Source: Patescibacteria group bacterium (GTDB lineage Bacteria > Patescibacteriota > Minisyncoccia > Minisyncoccales > Staskawiczbacteraceae). From it: 37,225 bases of DNA. The position numbers and the translations under genes are program-made. Below are positions 1 to 7,357 of this stretch, one piece after another (position 1 is the stretch's first letter; each line of letters opens with the position of its first letter). The notes below the pieces were generated by a model. The model was not told where the DNA came from, ran no database searches, and saw only the letters and a list, made by a program, of their open reading frames with translations. The DNA lies in the NCBI GenBank assembly GCA_018895235.1, contig JAHIOM010000031.1:1-37225 (forward strand), written 5' to 3'.

Positions 1-1323
1 AATTGCCAGTGGGGTCCTTGTCCCGACCACAAAGAGTGCGTAGGAGTTGAATGTAAGTGTGTTGGAGCGTCAGGCTATGATTCGTGCAGTGATAATAATG
101 ACTGCAATACTCAAACCCAGCACAAAGAATGTATTGACCAAAAGTGTCTTTTAATACCCGGTACCGGAACCAATTTATGTTCGCAAGACACGGAGTGTGT
201 TAACCAACACAGGGAATGCAATTTGCAAGATAGCTGTGTCCAGGTGGCTGGGATAGGAATTGATGAGTGTTTAACTGATGATAATTGCCCTTCTGAAGAT
301 CCTATTGTTCCACACAACGAATGTATTAATCGGAGATGTGTTTCAGTGCCTTGGGTTGGTGGTGATTTATGCCAGAATGATAATAATTGCCTTGACCAGC
401 GCAGGGTTTGTTTTGGGAATGTATGTATTCAGAGAGCTGAAGACGGAAGAGACCAGTGTTTGTGTAATGAAGATTGTGGCGAGCAAAACTCCCCTTATAT
501 TGAATTGTTGCGAGCCCTTCCAGAGACCTATTGTATCGGTATCCCCGGCTGCGGTGAAATCTCTTTTGAGTGGAAATACCGCGACCCCGACGGAGACCCA
601 GAATCAAGGTTTGACATACAGGTAGATGATAATTATAATTTCTCGTCTCCCGAAGTTGATAAAAGCTTCTTTAATCTTTCTTATCCTGACGGCGCAACCA
701 ACACTCAATTAATCGACGTCAGAAACCTTACAACTTCTCCTGATTGCGACTATATTACTTTTGACCAATCTTATTATGTCCGGGTAAGGGTTTGGGATAG
801 CACTGGTTTGAGTTCTAATTGGCGGGCTTGGACTGAGATAGCCCCGGGAGTCTTTGATTGGAAGTATCAATACTATGATTATCAAGATTTAGATGGAGAC
901 GGCGATGAAGAAACCTTTTACAAAGACCCTCATCCTTGGCCGGCTCCTGACTTTATATTTCTACCGCCCGACCCTGATACCAACGAAGAGATTATGTTTT
1001 TAGATCTATCTACTTGTTATGACAGCAATAAAAATCCCTATCCATGCAAGAATATAAATCCTATTACTAGTCTCGACTCCGATCCGAACAATGACTATAA
1101 TACTTATACTTGGATATTCGGAGACGGGAACAGCAATAATGATGTGGGTAATACTTTCCATAGCTATACTGCATCAGGAATTTATCCTGTAACTTTATAT
1201 ATCTGCGATCCTTCCTTAGGTGTTCCTCCCATTGGATGTTGTTGGACCATTCGCAATGTAGCGGTCAGGCAAACCTCATCTGGCAGTCAAGCGCCGGAAT
1301 GGAGAGAAATTTCACCATTCTAA
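1..1323 (+). CDS. Partial Cys-rich repeat surface/secreted protein with C-terminal PKD-like domain (5' end outside window)
   Basis: Frame 1 is open from base 1 through the 223 ORF start to the stop at 1321; repeated C-x-D-x-D-C...H-x-E-C...C units; PKD-like 'YTWIFGDGNSN...SGIYPVTLYICD'. Confidence 0.8.
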   Translation, partial: NCQWGPCPDHKECVGVECKCVGASGYDSCSDNNDCNTQTQHKECIDQKCLLIPGTGTNLCSQDTECVNQHRECNLQDSCVQVAGIGIDECLTDDNCPSEDPIVPHNECINRRCVSVPWVGGDLCQNDNNCLDQRRVCFGNVCIQRAEDGRDQCLCNEDCGEQNSPYIELLRALPETYCIGIPGCGEISFEWKYRDPDGDPESRFDIQVDDNYNFSSPEVDKSFFNLSYPDGATNTQLIDVRNLTTSPDCDYITFDQSYYVRVRVWDSTGLSSNWRAWTEIAPGVFDWKYQYYDYQDLDGDGDEETFYKDPHPWPAPDFIFLPPDPDTNEEIMFLDLSTCYDSNKNPYPCKNINPITSLDSDPNNDYNTYTWIFGDGNSNNDVGNTFHSYTASGIYPVTLYICDPSLGVPPIGCCWTIRNVAVRQTSSGSQAPEWREISPF

Positions 1324-1350
1324 TCGCCGCGCATCATATTTTATTTTATA

Positions 1351-1374
1351 CAACGGCTCCTTAAGGAGCCGTTG
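1351..1374. terminator. Perfect 24-nt palindrome CAACGGCTCCTTAAGGAGCCGTTG, likely terminator hairpin
   Basis: Perfect inverted repeat just after the CDS stop; weak T-tract. Confidence 0.55.
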
Positions 1375-1438
1375 ACTAGTTTTAGGTTATCTGTTAAACT
1401 TAAAAAAGATTTTTTGTTAAATACCTATATATCTAAAC

Positions 1439-1726
1439 ATGGCAGTACCAAAACGCAGAAAAACAAGTTCAAGACGGGACCAAAGGAGAATGCATCTTTT
1501 TTTAAAGTCTCCTGTTTTAACTTATTGCCCGAAATGCAAAAAACCCGTGAAGCCACATACGGTTTGTTTAAATTGCGGTTATTATAACAACAGAGAAGTA
1601 ATTGATGTTTTAGGGAAGTTAACCAAAAAAGAAAGAAAAAAACGCGAAAAAGAAATGAAGGTATCCGAGAAAAAAGAAAAAGCCGAAAAACCCTTAACAA
1701 TGGAAGAACTATCAAAGAAAGCGTAA
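1439..1726 (+). CDS. rpmF: 50S ribosomal protein L32
   Basis: MAVPKRRKTSSRRDQRR...CPKCKKPVKPHTVCLNCGYY zinc ribbon. Confidence 0.95.
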   Translation: MAVPKRRKTSSRRDQRRMHLFLKSPVLTYCPKCKKPVKPHTVCLNCGYYNNREVIDVLGKLTKKERKKREKEMKVSEKKEKAEKPLTMEELSKKA

Positions 1727-1775
1727 AGCATAATGATTATCTTTCGCTTCACGCTTTAATCTTTACATTTTATTT

Positions 1776-2294
1776 ATGGCCTCAAGGCATTTATCAAGGT
1801 CAATTGTAATGCAGAGTTTATACGAGTGGGATTTTTATTTTGGCGGCACCAAAAGAACTTGCCCCAAAGGGGATACCACGCCCTCTCAGGACGGGGTAGT
1901 TCATAATAAAAGTAAAGAATCCATAGATAAAATAGTGGAACGAAATATCAAAGAATTCGGGCCGGGACTTGAAGATGTTAATTTCGTTTGGAGTTTAATA
2001 AAAGGCGTAACTAAACATTTACCAGAGATTGATAAAATTATTGAAAAGGCAGCGCCCGAATGGCCAATTTTACAAATACCGCTTGTAGACAGGAATGTTT
2101 TAAGGATTGGTCTTTATGAATTATTGTACAGCGATAAATCCGAGGTTCCGCCAAAGGTTGCGATAAACGAGGCGATTGAACTGGCAAAAACATTTGGGGG
2201 AGAAAGTTCTGGTAAATTTATTAATGGCGTTCTAGGGACTGTTTTTAAACAAATAGCTCCGGAAAATAACGAACCAGAAATAGATAAAAAATAA
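1776..2294 (+). CDS. nusB: Transcription antitermination factor NusB
   Basis: [20 protein letters not shown]...[14 protein letters not shown]...[31 protein letters not shown]. Confidence 0.92.
   Translation: MASRHLSRSIVMQSLYEWDFYFGGTKRTCPKGDTTPSQDGVVHNKSKESIDKIVERNIKEFGPGLEDVNFVWSLIKGVTKHLPEIDKIIEKAAPEWPILQIPLVDRNVLRIGLYELLYSDKSEVPPKVAINEAIELAKTFGGESSGKFINGVLGTVFKQIAPENNEPEIDKK
1855..1902. repeat. 48-bp palindromic REP/MITE-like insertion in-frame within nusB
   Basis: GAACTTGCCCC...GGGGTAGTTC imperfect outer arms with internal hairpin CCCCAAAGGGG; encodes an atypical loop '[16 protein letters not shown]'. Confidence 0.6.
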
Positions 2295-2373
2295 AAAACC
2301 CGTAGCATATAACGTGTAACCAAAGATTAAAGCACTTTCGTTACAGGTTATAGGTTGCAGGTTGAAATAAAAA

Positions 2374-3063
2374 ATGAAAGACTTTTCCATACTTGAAAAG
2401 AAATACGGTCTGGAATTCAATAATAAAGACCTTTTGATTCAAGCATTTGTTCACAGGTCATACTTGAACGAAAATCCGGACTTTCATTTGAAACACAATG
2501 AAAGATTGGAATTTTTAGGGGATGCGGTTTTAGAGCTGGTGATAAGCGAGCACTTATACAACCAATATCCCGGAAAAGCAGAAGGCGAATTGACAAACTG
2601 GAGAGCAGCATTGGTTAATGCCAAAATGTTAGCCCAGATAGCCCAGGAACTGGAATTAAATGAATTTCTGCTTTTATCTCGAGGCGAAACCAAAGAAATG
2701 GGCAAAGCGCGTCAGTATATTCTAGCCAATACCTTTGAATCTTTAATCGGTGCGACTTATCTTGATTTGGGTTACGATGCCTGTAAAGATTTTATAAATA
2801 AATACCTTGTTGTAAAATTGCCGGATATAATAGAAAATGGGCTTTTTAAAGATGCTAAATCCCAGTTTCAGGAAGAAGCGCAGGAAAAGATAGGCGTTAC
2901 GCCGATTTACAATGTTTTAAAGGAATGGGGGCCAGATCATGCAAAACATTTCATAATAGGCGTGTTTTTGGGAAAAGAATTAGTGGCCGAAGGAAAAGGA
3001 TCTTCAAAACAAGAGGCAGAGGAATCAGCGGCAAAAAATGCGTTAGAAGCGAAGGGATGGTAG
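2374..3063 (+). CDS. rnc: Ribonuclease III
   Basis: NERLEFLGDAVLELVISEHLY signature; C-terminal dsRBD 'GSSKQEAEESAAKNAL'. Confidence 0.95.
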   Translation: MKDFSILEKKYGLEFNNKDLLIQAFVHRSYLNENPDFHLKHNERLEFLGDAVLELVISEHLYNQYPGKAEGELTNWRAALVNAKMLAQIAQELELNEFLLLSRGETKEMGKARQYILANTFESLIGATYLDLGYDACKDFINKYLVVKLPDIIENGLFKDAKSQFQEEAQEKIGVTPIYNVLKEWGPDHAKHFIIGVFLGKELVAEGKGSSKQEAEESAAKNALEAKGW

Positions 3064-3109
3064 AATAATATTAAATTTAAAATTAACAATCAAAGATTTT
3101 TACAATATT

Positions 3110-3622
3110 ATGTTAGTAATAAGATTTTTAAGAATAGGTAGAAAAAATCAGCCGTCTTATAAGATTGTAGTAACCGATAAAAGAAAACCCCCACGAGGAG
3201 GCAGATTTGTGGAGATTTTGGGTTTTTACAATCCCATTACTAAAAAGAAAGATATTAAAAAGGAAAGAGTTCAATATTGGTTAGGGAAAGGTGCTAAACC
3301 ATCAGACAGCGTTCATAATTTATTAGTAGAGGGCAAGGTTGTGGAAGGTAAAAAGATTAACGTTTCTAAAAATAAAAAGTCAAAAGAAGAGGATAAAACT
3401 ACCCAGATACCTCAAGCAGCACCAGAACCACCAAAAGAAGCAGTAAAACCAGAACCACCAAAAGAAGCAGTAAAAGAGGCAATATCAAAAGAAGAGCCAA
3501 AACCAGAAACTAAGACAACATTAGAAACGCAAAAACCCGCTTCTCAAGAACCCCAAAAAGATCCTGAACCGATAAAACCCCCAACACCCCCGACAAATCC
3601 AACACCTCCCTCAAATCCTTGA
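3110..3622 (+). CDS. rpsP: 30S ribosomal protein S16 with long Pro/Lys/Glu-rich C-terminal tail
   Basis: MLVIRFLRIGRKNQPSYKIVVTDKRKPPRGGRFVEILGFYNP. Confidence 0.93.
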   Translation: MLVIRFLRIGRKNQPSYKIVVTDKRKPPRGGRFVEILGFYNPITKKKDIKKERVQYWLGKGAKPSDSVHNLLVEGKVVEGKKINVSKNKKSKEEDKTTQIPQAAPEPPKEAVKPEPPKEAVKEAISKEEPKPETKTTLETQKPASQEPQKDPEPIKPPTPPTNPTPPSNP

Positions 3623-3711
3623 CCCTTCACCTTGCGGGAGGCATAGTGTCATTGCAATTATAATGGAAGTTTATAACTACCACAGGGTGTTGCCGCAAGG
3701 TGAAGGGTTGA
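3619..3711. repeat. MITE-like palindromic element (about 85 bp, near-perfect terminal IRs) flanked by TTGA direct repeats
   Basis: ACCCTTCACCTTGCGG (3622-3637) and CCGCAAGGTGAAGGGT (3693-3708) are perfect inverse complements; TTGA at 3619-3622 and 3708-3711. Confidence 0.65.
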
Positions 3712-3844
3712 CTTATTCTTAAAAATGAGTAGAATATAAAATATAGTAGCTTTTGAAGATTCTCTGATTTCTTGAAAGAGAGAATCGCGGAAAGGTCGGG
3801 CTACTGGATAAATCAACAGATTCAATTGTACGATTTCAAAGATT

Positions 3845-4162
3845 ATGGCAAAAGAAAATGATAAAGAGTTCCTTGAATTTCTTATCAAATCATTAGTTGA
3901 CAACCCGAAAGACGTAGAGGTTTCAAGAAAAGTTGATGAAATGGGAGTTTTACTTTCTTTGAAAGTAAACCCAGAAGATATGGGCCAGATTATCGGCCGC
4001 GAAGGAGCAACAGCCAAAGCAATTAGGAATTTGGTTCGCATCGTCGGTCTAAAAAATCACGCCCGCGTCAACCTTAAAATTGAGGAACCGGAAGGTGGTC
4101 GCGTTCAAAGGAAATCCGAGGAAAGAAAACCTTCAGAAGAAATTGAAGATATAAAACTCTAG
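3845..4162 (+). CDS. khpA: KH-domain RNA-binding protein (KhpA-like)
   Basis: EFLIKSLVDNP...VNPEDMGQIIGREGATAKAIRNLVRI KH motif; located between rpsP and trmD. Confidence 0.88.
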   Translation: MAKENDKEFLEFLIKSLVDNPKDVEVSRKVDEMGVLLSLKVNPEDMGQIIGREGATAKAIRNLVRIVGLKNHARVNLKIEEPEGGRVQRKSEERKPSEEIEDIKL

Positions 4163-4186
4163 AAATCCCTACCGGATTTACAGAGA

Positions 4187-4228
4187 AACGGAAGCCGTGC
4201 TATGATGAATAGTGCGGTTTTCGTTTTT
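4187..4228 (+). terminator. Rho-independent terminator after the KH gene
   Basis: AACGGAAGCCG ... CGGTTTTCGTT stem with G-U pairs, followed by a T-run. Confidence 0.5.
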
Positions 4229-4256
4229 AAAAAGCTTTATTGCAATAAAGGTTTTT

Positions 4257-4307
4257 ACCCAGCCGTTTAAGCAGGAAATAACTTATCATAAGCATAGACG
4301 GCTGGGT
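4257..4307. repeat. Palindromic CCC...GGG mini-element upstream of trmD
   Basis: ACCCAGCCGT (4257-4266) / ACGGCTGGGT (4298-4307) perfect 10-bp IR. Confidence 0.6.
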
Positions 4308-4322
4308 TCATTCGCTACACTC

Positions 4323-5000
4323 ATGAAGTTTGATATCATTACTATTTTTCCCAAGATTTTCAGGGGATATTTTGAAGAATCATTAATTAAAAAAGCCCGG
4401 CAAAAGGGCCTTATTTCTATTGATGTTCATAATTTAAGAGATTTTACGAAAGATAAACATAAAACCGTTGATGATAAACCCTTTGGCGGAGGATTGGGCA
4501 TGGTGATGAAGGTTGAACCGATTTATAAAGCGATTCAATCTTTAAAACTAAAAAATAAAAAGCAAAGGTCAAAAATAATTCTTTTTACACCGAGAGGAAA
4601 AAAGTTTAATCAAAAACTGGCTTTAAAACTTTCCGAATTAGACAGAATTATAATGATTTGCGGCCGTTATGAGGGGGTGGACGAACGAGTGGCAAAAAAC
4701 ATCGCTGATATGGAACTATCAATAGGGGATTACGATTTAATGGGTGGAGAATTACCGGCAATGATAGTCGTTGAAACTGTTTCAAGATTAATTCCCGGCG
4801 TTATCGGCAAAAAAGAACTATTGGAAGAGAGAATCACTAAGAGCGGCGGCTTTTTAGAGTACGAACAATATACTAGGCCCGAGGTTTTTCTTCCTAAAAA
4901 AAGTGTAAAAAATTGGAAAGTCCCCAAGGTTTTAGTTTCCGGCAATCATAAAGATATTGAAGAGTGGAGAAGGAAACACTCAAAAGTTATTTTGTCCTGA
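4323..5000 (+). CDS. trmD: tRNA (guanine-N1)-methyltransferase
   Basis: MKFDIITIFPKIFRGYFEESLIKKA...GGGLGMVMKVEPIY...GRYEGVDERV...SIGDYDLMGGELPAMI; start reassigned from 4212 to 4323. Confidence 0.95.
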   Translation: MKFDIITIFPKIFRGYFEESLIKKARQKGLISIDVHNLRDFTKDKHKTVDDKPFGGGLGMVMKVEPIYKAIQSLKLKNKKQRSKIILFTPRGKKFNQKLALKLSELDRIIMICGRYEGVDERVAKNIADMELSIGDYDLMGGELPAMIVVETVSRLIPGVIGKKELLEERITKSGGFLEYEQYTRPEVFLPKKSVKNWKVPKVLVSGNHKDIEEWRRKHSKVILS

Positions 5001-5013
5001 GTTTATCGAAGGA
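4995..5013. repeat. Degenerate copy of the widespread CCTTCGACAAGCTCAGG-type short repeat
   Basis: TCCTGAGTTTATCGAAGGA overlaps the trmD stop codon; revcomp TCCTTCGATAAACTCAGGA. Confidence 0.5.
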
Positions 5014-5054
5014 TTGAAAATTAGTTAATTTGTGTTAGAATATAAAAGAATTCT

Positions 5055-5138
5055 GGGCGTGTGGCTGAGTAGTCAAAGGCACCACACTGTAAATGTGGCG
5101 GGTTCTACCCTTCGTAGGTGCAAATCCTACCGCGCCCA
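5055..5138 (+). tRNA. tRNA-Tyr(GTA)
   Basis: GGGCGTG/CGCGCCC acceptor; anticodon loop CTGTAAA; long variable arm; T arm GTAGG-TGCAAAT-CCTAC; no encoded CCA. Confidence 0.95.
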
Positions 5139-5144
5139 CATTTT

Positions 5145-5217
5145 GCCGATGTAGCTCAGTTAGAAGAGCACGTAATTGGTAATTACGAGGTCCGCAGTGC
5201 AAATCTGCGCATCGGCT
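5145..5217 (+). tRNA. tRNA-Thr(GGT)
   Basis: GCCGATG/CATCGGC acceptor; anticodon arm CGTAA-TTGGTAA-TTACG; T arm CGCAG-TGCAAAT-CTGCG. Confidence 0.95.
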
Positions 5218-5260
5218 CCGGTTTTAAATTTAAAATTAAGAATTAAAAATTGACACTACT

Positions 5261-5422
5261 ATGGCTAAGAAAAAAGCGTTTTCAAAAATTCAGTGCACTG
5301 TTTGCAAAGAAGTAAACTATTTCACCAAAAAATCAAAAGCAGCAGCCGAGAAAAAACTAGAGATGAAAAAGTTCTGCAAAACCTGCAAAAAACACACACC
5401 ACACAAAGAAGGTCGCAAGTAA
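5261..5422 (+). CDS. rpmG: 50S ribosomal protein L33 (53 aa, missing from the ORF track)
   Basis: Translates to MAKKKAFSKIQCTVCKEVNYFTKKSKAAAEKKLEMKKFCKTCKKHTPHKEGRK*, with L33 CxxC...CxxC and HKE(G) tail. Confidence 0.93.
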   Translation: MAKKKAFSKIQCTVCKEVNYFTKKSKAAAEKKLEMKKFCKTCKKHTPHKEGRK

Positions 5423-5476
5423 CTGTATTCCTTTATTTCAGTTTAAGGGGGTTATTTATCCATAAAATCAACAATC

Positions 5477-5497
5477 AACGGGCTTTGGCCCGTTTTT
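5477..5497 (+). terminator. Rho-independent terminator downstream of rpmG
   Basis: AACGGGC-tttg-GCCCGTT followed by TTTTTG. Confidence 0.85.
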
Positions 5498-5499
5498 GT

Positions 5500-5528
5500 T
5501 TGACAAAGGTATTCTAATAAACTAGATT
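5500..5528 (+). promoter_or_regulatory. Promoter-like site for the first island gene
   Basis: TTGACA (5500-5505), 17-nt spacer, TAGATT. Confidence 0.5.
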
Positions 5529-5592
5529 GAAAATAGAAACCTTAATAACTGAATATCGACGAAACCAGAAATTAACCGAGAGGAGAAAGGCA

Positions 5593-6504
5593 ATGGCAAT
5601 ATGTAATAGTTTCCTGAAAGAAGAGGATGATGCATTAATTGAGGCTGCCCAAAGAGGAGAATTCTCGGGAATACAAAGTTGTTCACCCGAGATTCAAGAA
5701 GCGTGGGAAAAAGCCGCGCCCGCAATAGAAGCGGCAAATCAGGTAAGATCTCTTGAGATATTAGGTGAAAATTTCGACAACCTAAGAGAGCGGACAGAAA
5801 AACAGCTCGCTGAAAGCGAAGATCCTCCTACGGATCTTCAACGGGTTTCCAGGGAAAGCTACCCAACCTCGGTTCAGCTTCACGAGATGGTTGTTGAGGC
5901 GGAAAAAGTTAGAATGAGCGAAGATGAAGTTATTTCGGCCCCTCTAATTTGTGCAGCTCCTGGTGCAGCTGGGACAAAAAATATTATTCACGACATGCTT
6001 TGGGCTATTGAAAACCAGAGAATATTTCCGTACCCACACAAAGACGACCAAGTTTTTAGGAAGGTTGTCTTTATGGATTCTCAAAGTACTGGTCCGACTG
6101 GAGCACCAAGTTCATCTAAATTTGATCCGTTAACGAGAACCCTTTTTATCTTTACAGATGAAAATGGAAATTTTCCATCAAAAGAGTTTATCAAGGACGA
6201 AATTCTTCCGCATGAAATTCCTCATGCCAGTGACGAATTTAAAATAAAGCTTGGAGCTCGTGCTAAAGAACTGGAGGCCGTGATTGCAATAGAAAAGACT
6301 TCTGCTCAGCTCAAGGGTATCAGCACTGCTGAAAAAAGAGATATTTCTCCATACATAGAAAGACTTCAAGCGCTGCGAGCCGCTGGAAAAAATGTTGAGA
6401 ATGACTTGCAACTAGAATGGGTTTCCGAATGCGTAAGACTTTACGCGAAGGGGAAATGTAGTCAAACTACAAAAGAATTCTTTGATGAAATTTTTTCAGA
6501 TTAG
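5593..6504 (+). CDS. Zincin-like metallopeptidase-fold protein with shared N-terminal module (MAICNSFLKE family)
   Basis: RBS-like GAGGAGAAA before ATG 5593 (not 5527); HExxH motif in 'DEILPHEIPHASDEF'; N-terminus homologous to the 12238 gene. Confidence 0.7.
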   Translation: MAICNSFLKEEDDALIEAAQRGEFSGIQSCSPEIQEAWEKAAPAIEAANQVRSLEILGENFDNLRERTEKQLAESEDPPTDLQRVSRESYPTSVQLHEMVVEAEKVRMSEDEVISAPLICAAPGAAGTKNIIHDMLWAIENQRIFPYPHKDDQVFRKVVFMDSQSTGPTGAPSSSKFDPLTRTLFIFTDENGNFPSKEFIKDEILPHEIPHASDEFKIKLGARAKELEAVIAIEKTSAQLKGISTAEKRDISPYIERLQALRAAGKNVENDLQLEWVSECVRLYAKGKCSQTTKEFFDEIFSD

Positions 6505-6514
6505 CTTGAATATG

Positions 6515-6546
6515 TCCTGTCTAACTAACTTTAGGCAGGATTTTTT
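6515..6546. terminator. Terminator between convergent genes
   Basis: TCCTGTCTAA...TTTAGGCAGGA stem followed by TTTTTT. Confidence 0.75.
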
Positions 6547-7354
6547 ATTTCTGATTAAAAATCTTCCTTAATTGCTCCCGTGCTTCTAAATCAGAGATAT
6601 TATTAACTTTACAGATCAATTCAATGGTTTCAGACATATCATTTTTGACGTTCATTTTTAGATTGTTTATGACTTCTTCTAAATCTTTCTTTCTTATTTC
6701 TTGCTTATCTTCATTGGTTAATTTTTCCCAAATTACCAATTCGCCTTTTATATTTTTGAAAAGTGGAGTTTCAAGTGATTTAGAAAGATAGTCATGAGGT
6801 ATTTCCTTTTTTCTATAGTATGTTTCTATTATTTGGTGAACCTGATCAACATTAACTTCCATTTCTAAAGCAATTTCTTCTACTGTAGGCTCTCTATTTA
6901 ACTTTTGTAAAAGATTTTTTTTAGTTTTCAGATACTTTGAAGTCATTACAATCGTGTAAACAGGAATTCTGATTGTTCTATCCGGATCAGTCAGAGCTCT
7001 TAAAATAGATTTTCTTATTGATAGAATAGCTAAAGTAGAAAATTTATAATCACTCATCCAATCATATGATTTTAACGCCTTAAAAAGTCCGAGATTTCCT
7101 TCTTGGATTAGATCTAAAAAAGTCAAATTTTTTGTACGCGACAAATAATATTCAGCGACTCTTACAACTAATTTTAAATAATAATTTCCGATATGTTGGC
7201 AAGCCCCGTCATCCCCCCTTTCTATCTTTTTAAATAATTCTTTTTCTTCCTTTTCGCTCATATTTGCAACTGAAATTTTCTCAATTTCTTTGAGATACAT
7301 TTGAATGGCCTTGTCGGGTATATTTTTATTATTTTTTTCCATATTTTTATCCAT
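6545..7354 (-). CDS. RpoD-like sigma-70 family factor, apparently lacking canonical region 4
   Basis: Region 1.2 'AIQMYLKEIEKISVANMSEKEEKELFKKIERGD'; region 2 'LTFLDLIQEGNLGLFKALKSYDWMSDYKFSTLAILSIRKSILRAL'; region 3 'REPTVEEIALEMEVNVDQVHQII'. Confidence 0.85.
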   Translation of the reverse strand: MDKNMEKNNKNIPDKAIQMYLKEIEKISVANMSEKEEKELFKKIERGDDGACQHIGNYYLKLVVRVAEYYLSRTKNLTFLDLIQEGNLGLFKALKSYDWMSDYKFSTLAILSIRKSILRALTDPDRTIRIPVYTIVMTSKYLKTKKNLLQKLNREPTVEEIALEMEVNVDQVHQIIETYYRKKEIPHDYLSKSLETPLFKNIKGELVIWEKLTNEDKQEIRKKDLEEVINNLKMNVKNDMSETIELICKVNNISDLEAREQLRKIFNQK

Positions 7355-7357
7355 TTT

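Noticed and set aside
278-625. 115-aa ORF in another frame of the Cys-rich gene
   Set aside because: Overlaps a continuous Cys-rich/PKD reading frame; composition not protein-like.
4212-4322. ORF-track N-terminal extension of trmD (37 aa)
   Set aside because: TrmD homologues start MKFDIITIFP; the extension runs through the 4257-4307 palindrome.
5293-5517. 74-aa ORF overlapping rpmG
   Set aside because: Out of frame with the unmistakable rpmG coding sequence (5261-5422).
5527-5592. Upstream start for the first zincin-like gene
   Set aside because: Good RBS before ATG 5593 and the shared MAICNSFLKE N-terminus with the 12238 gene.
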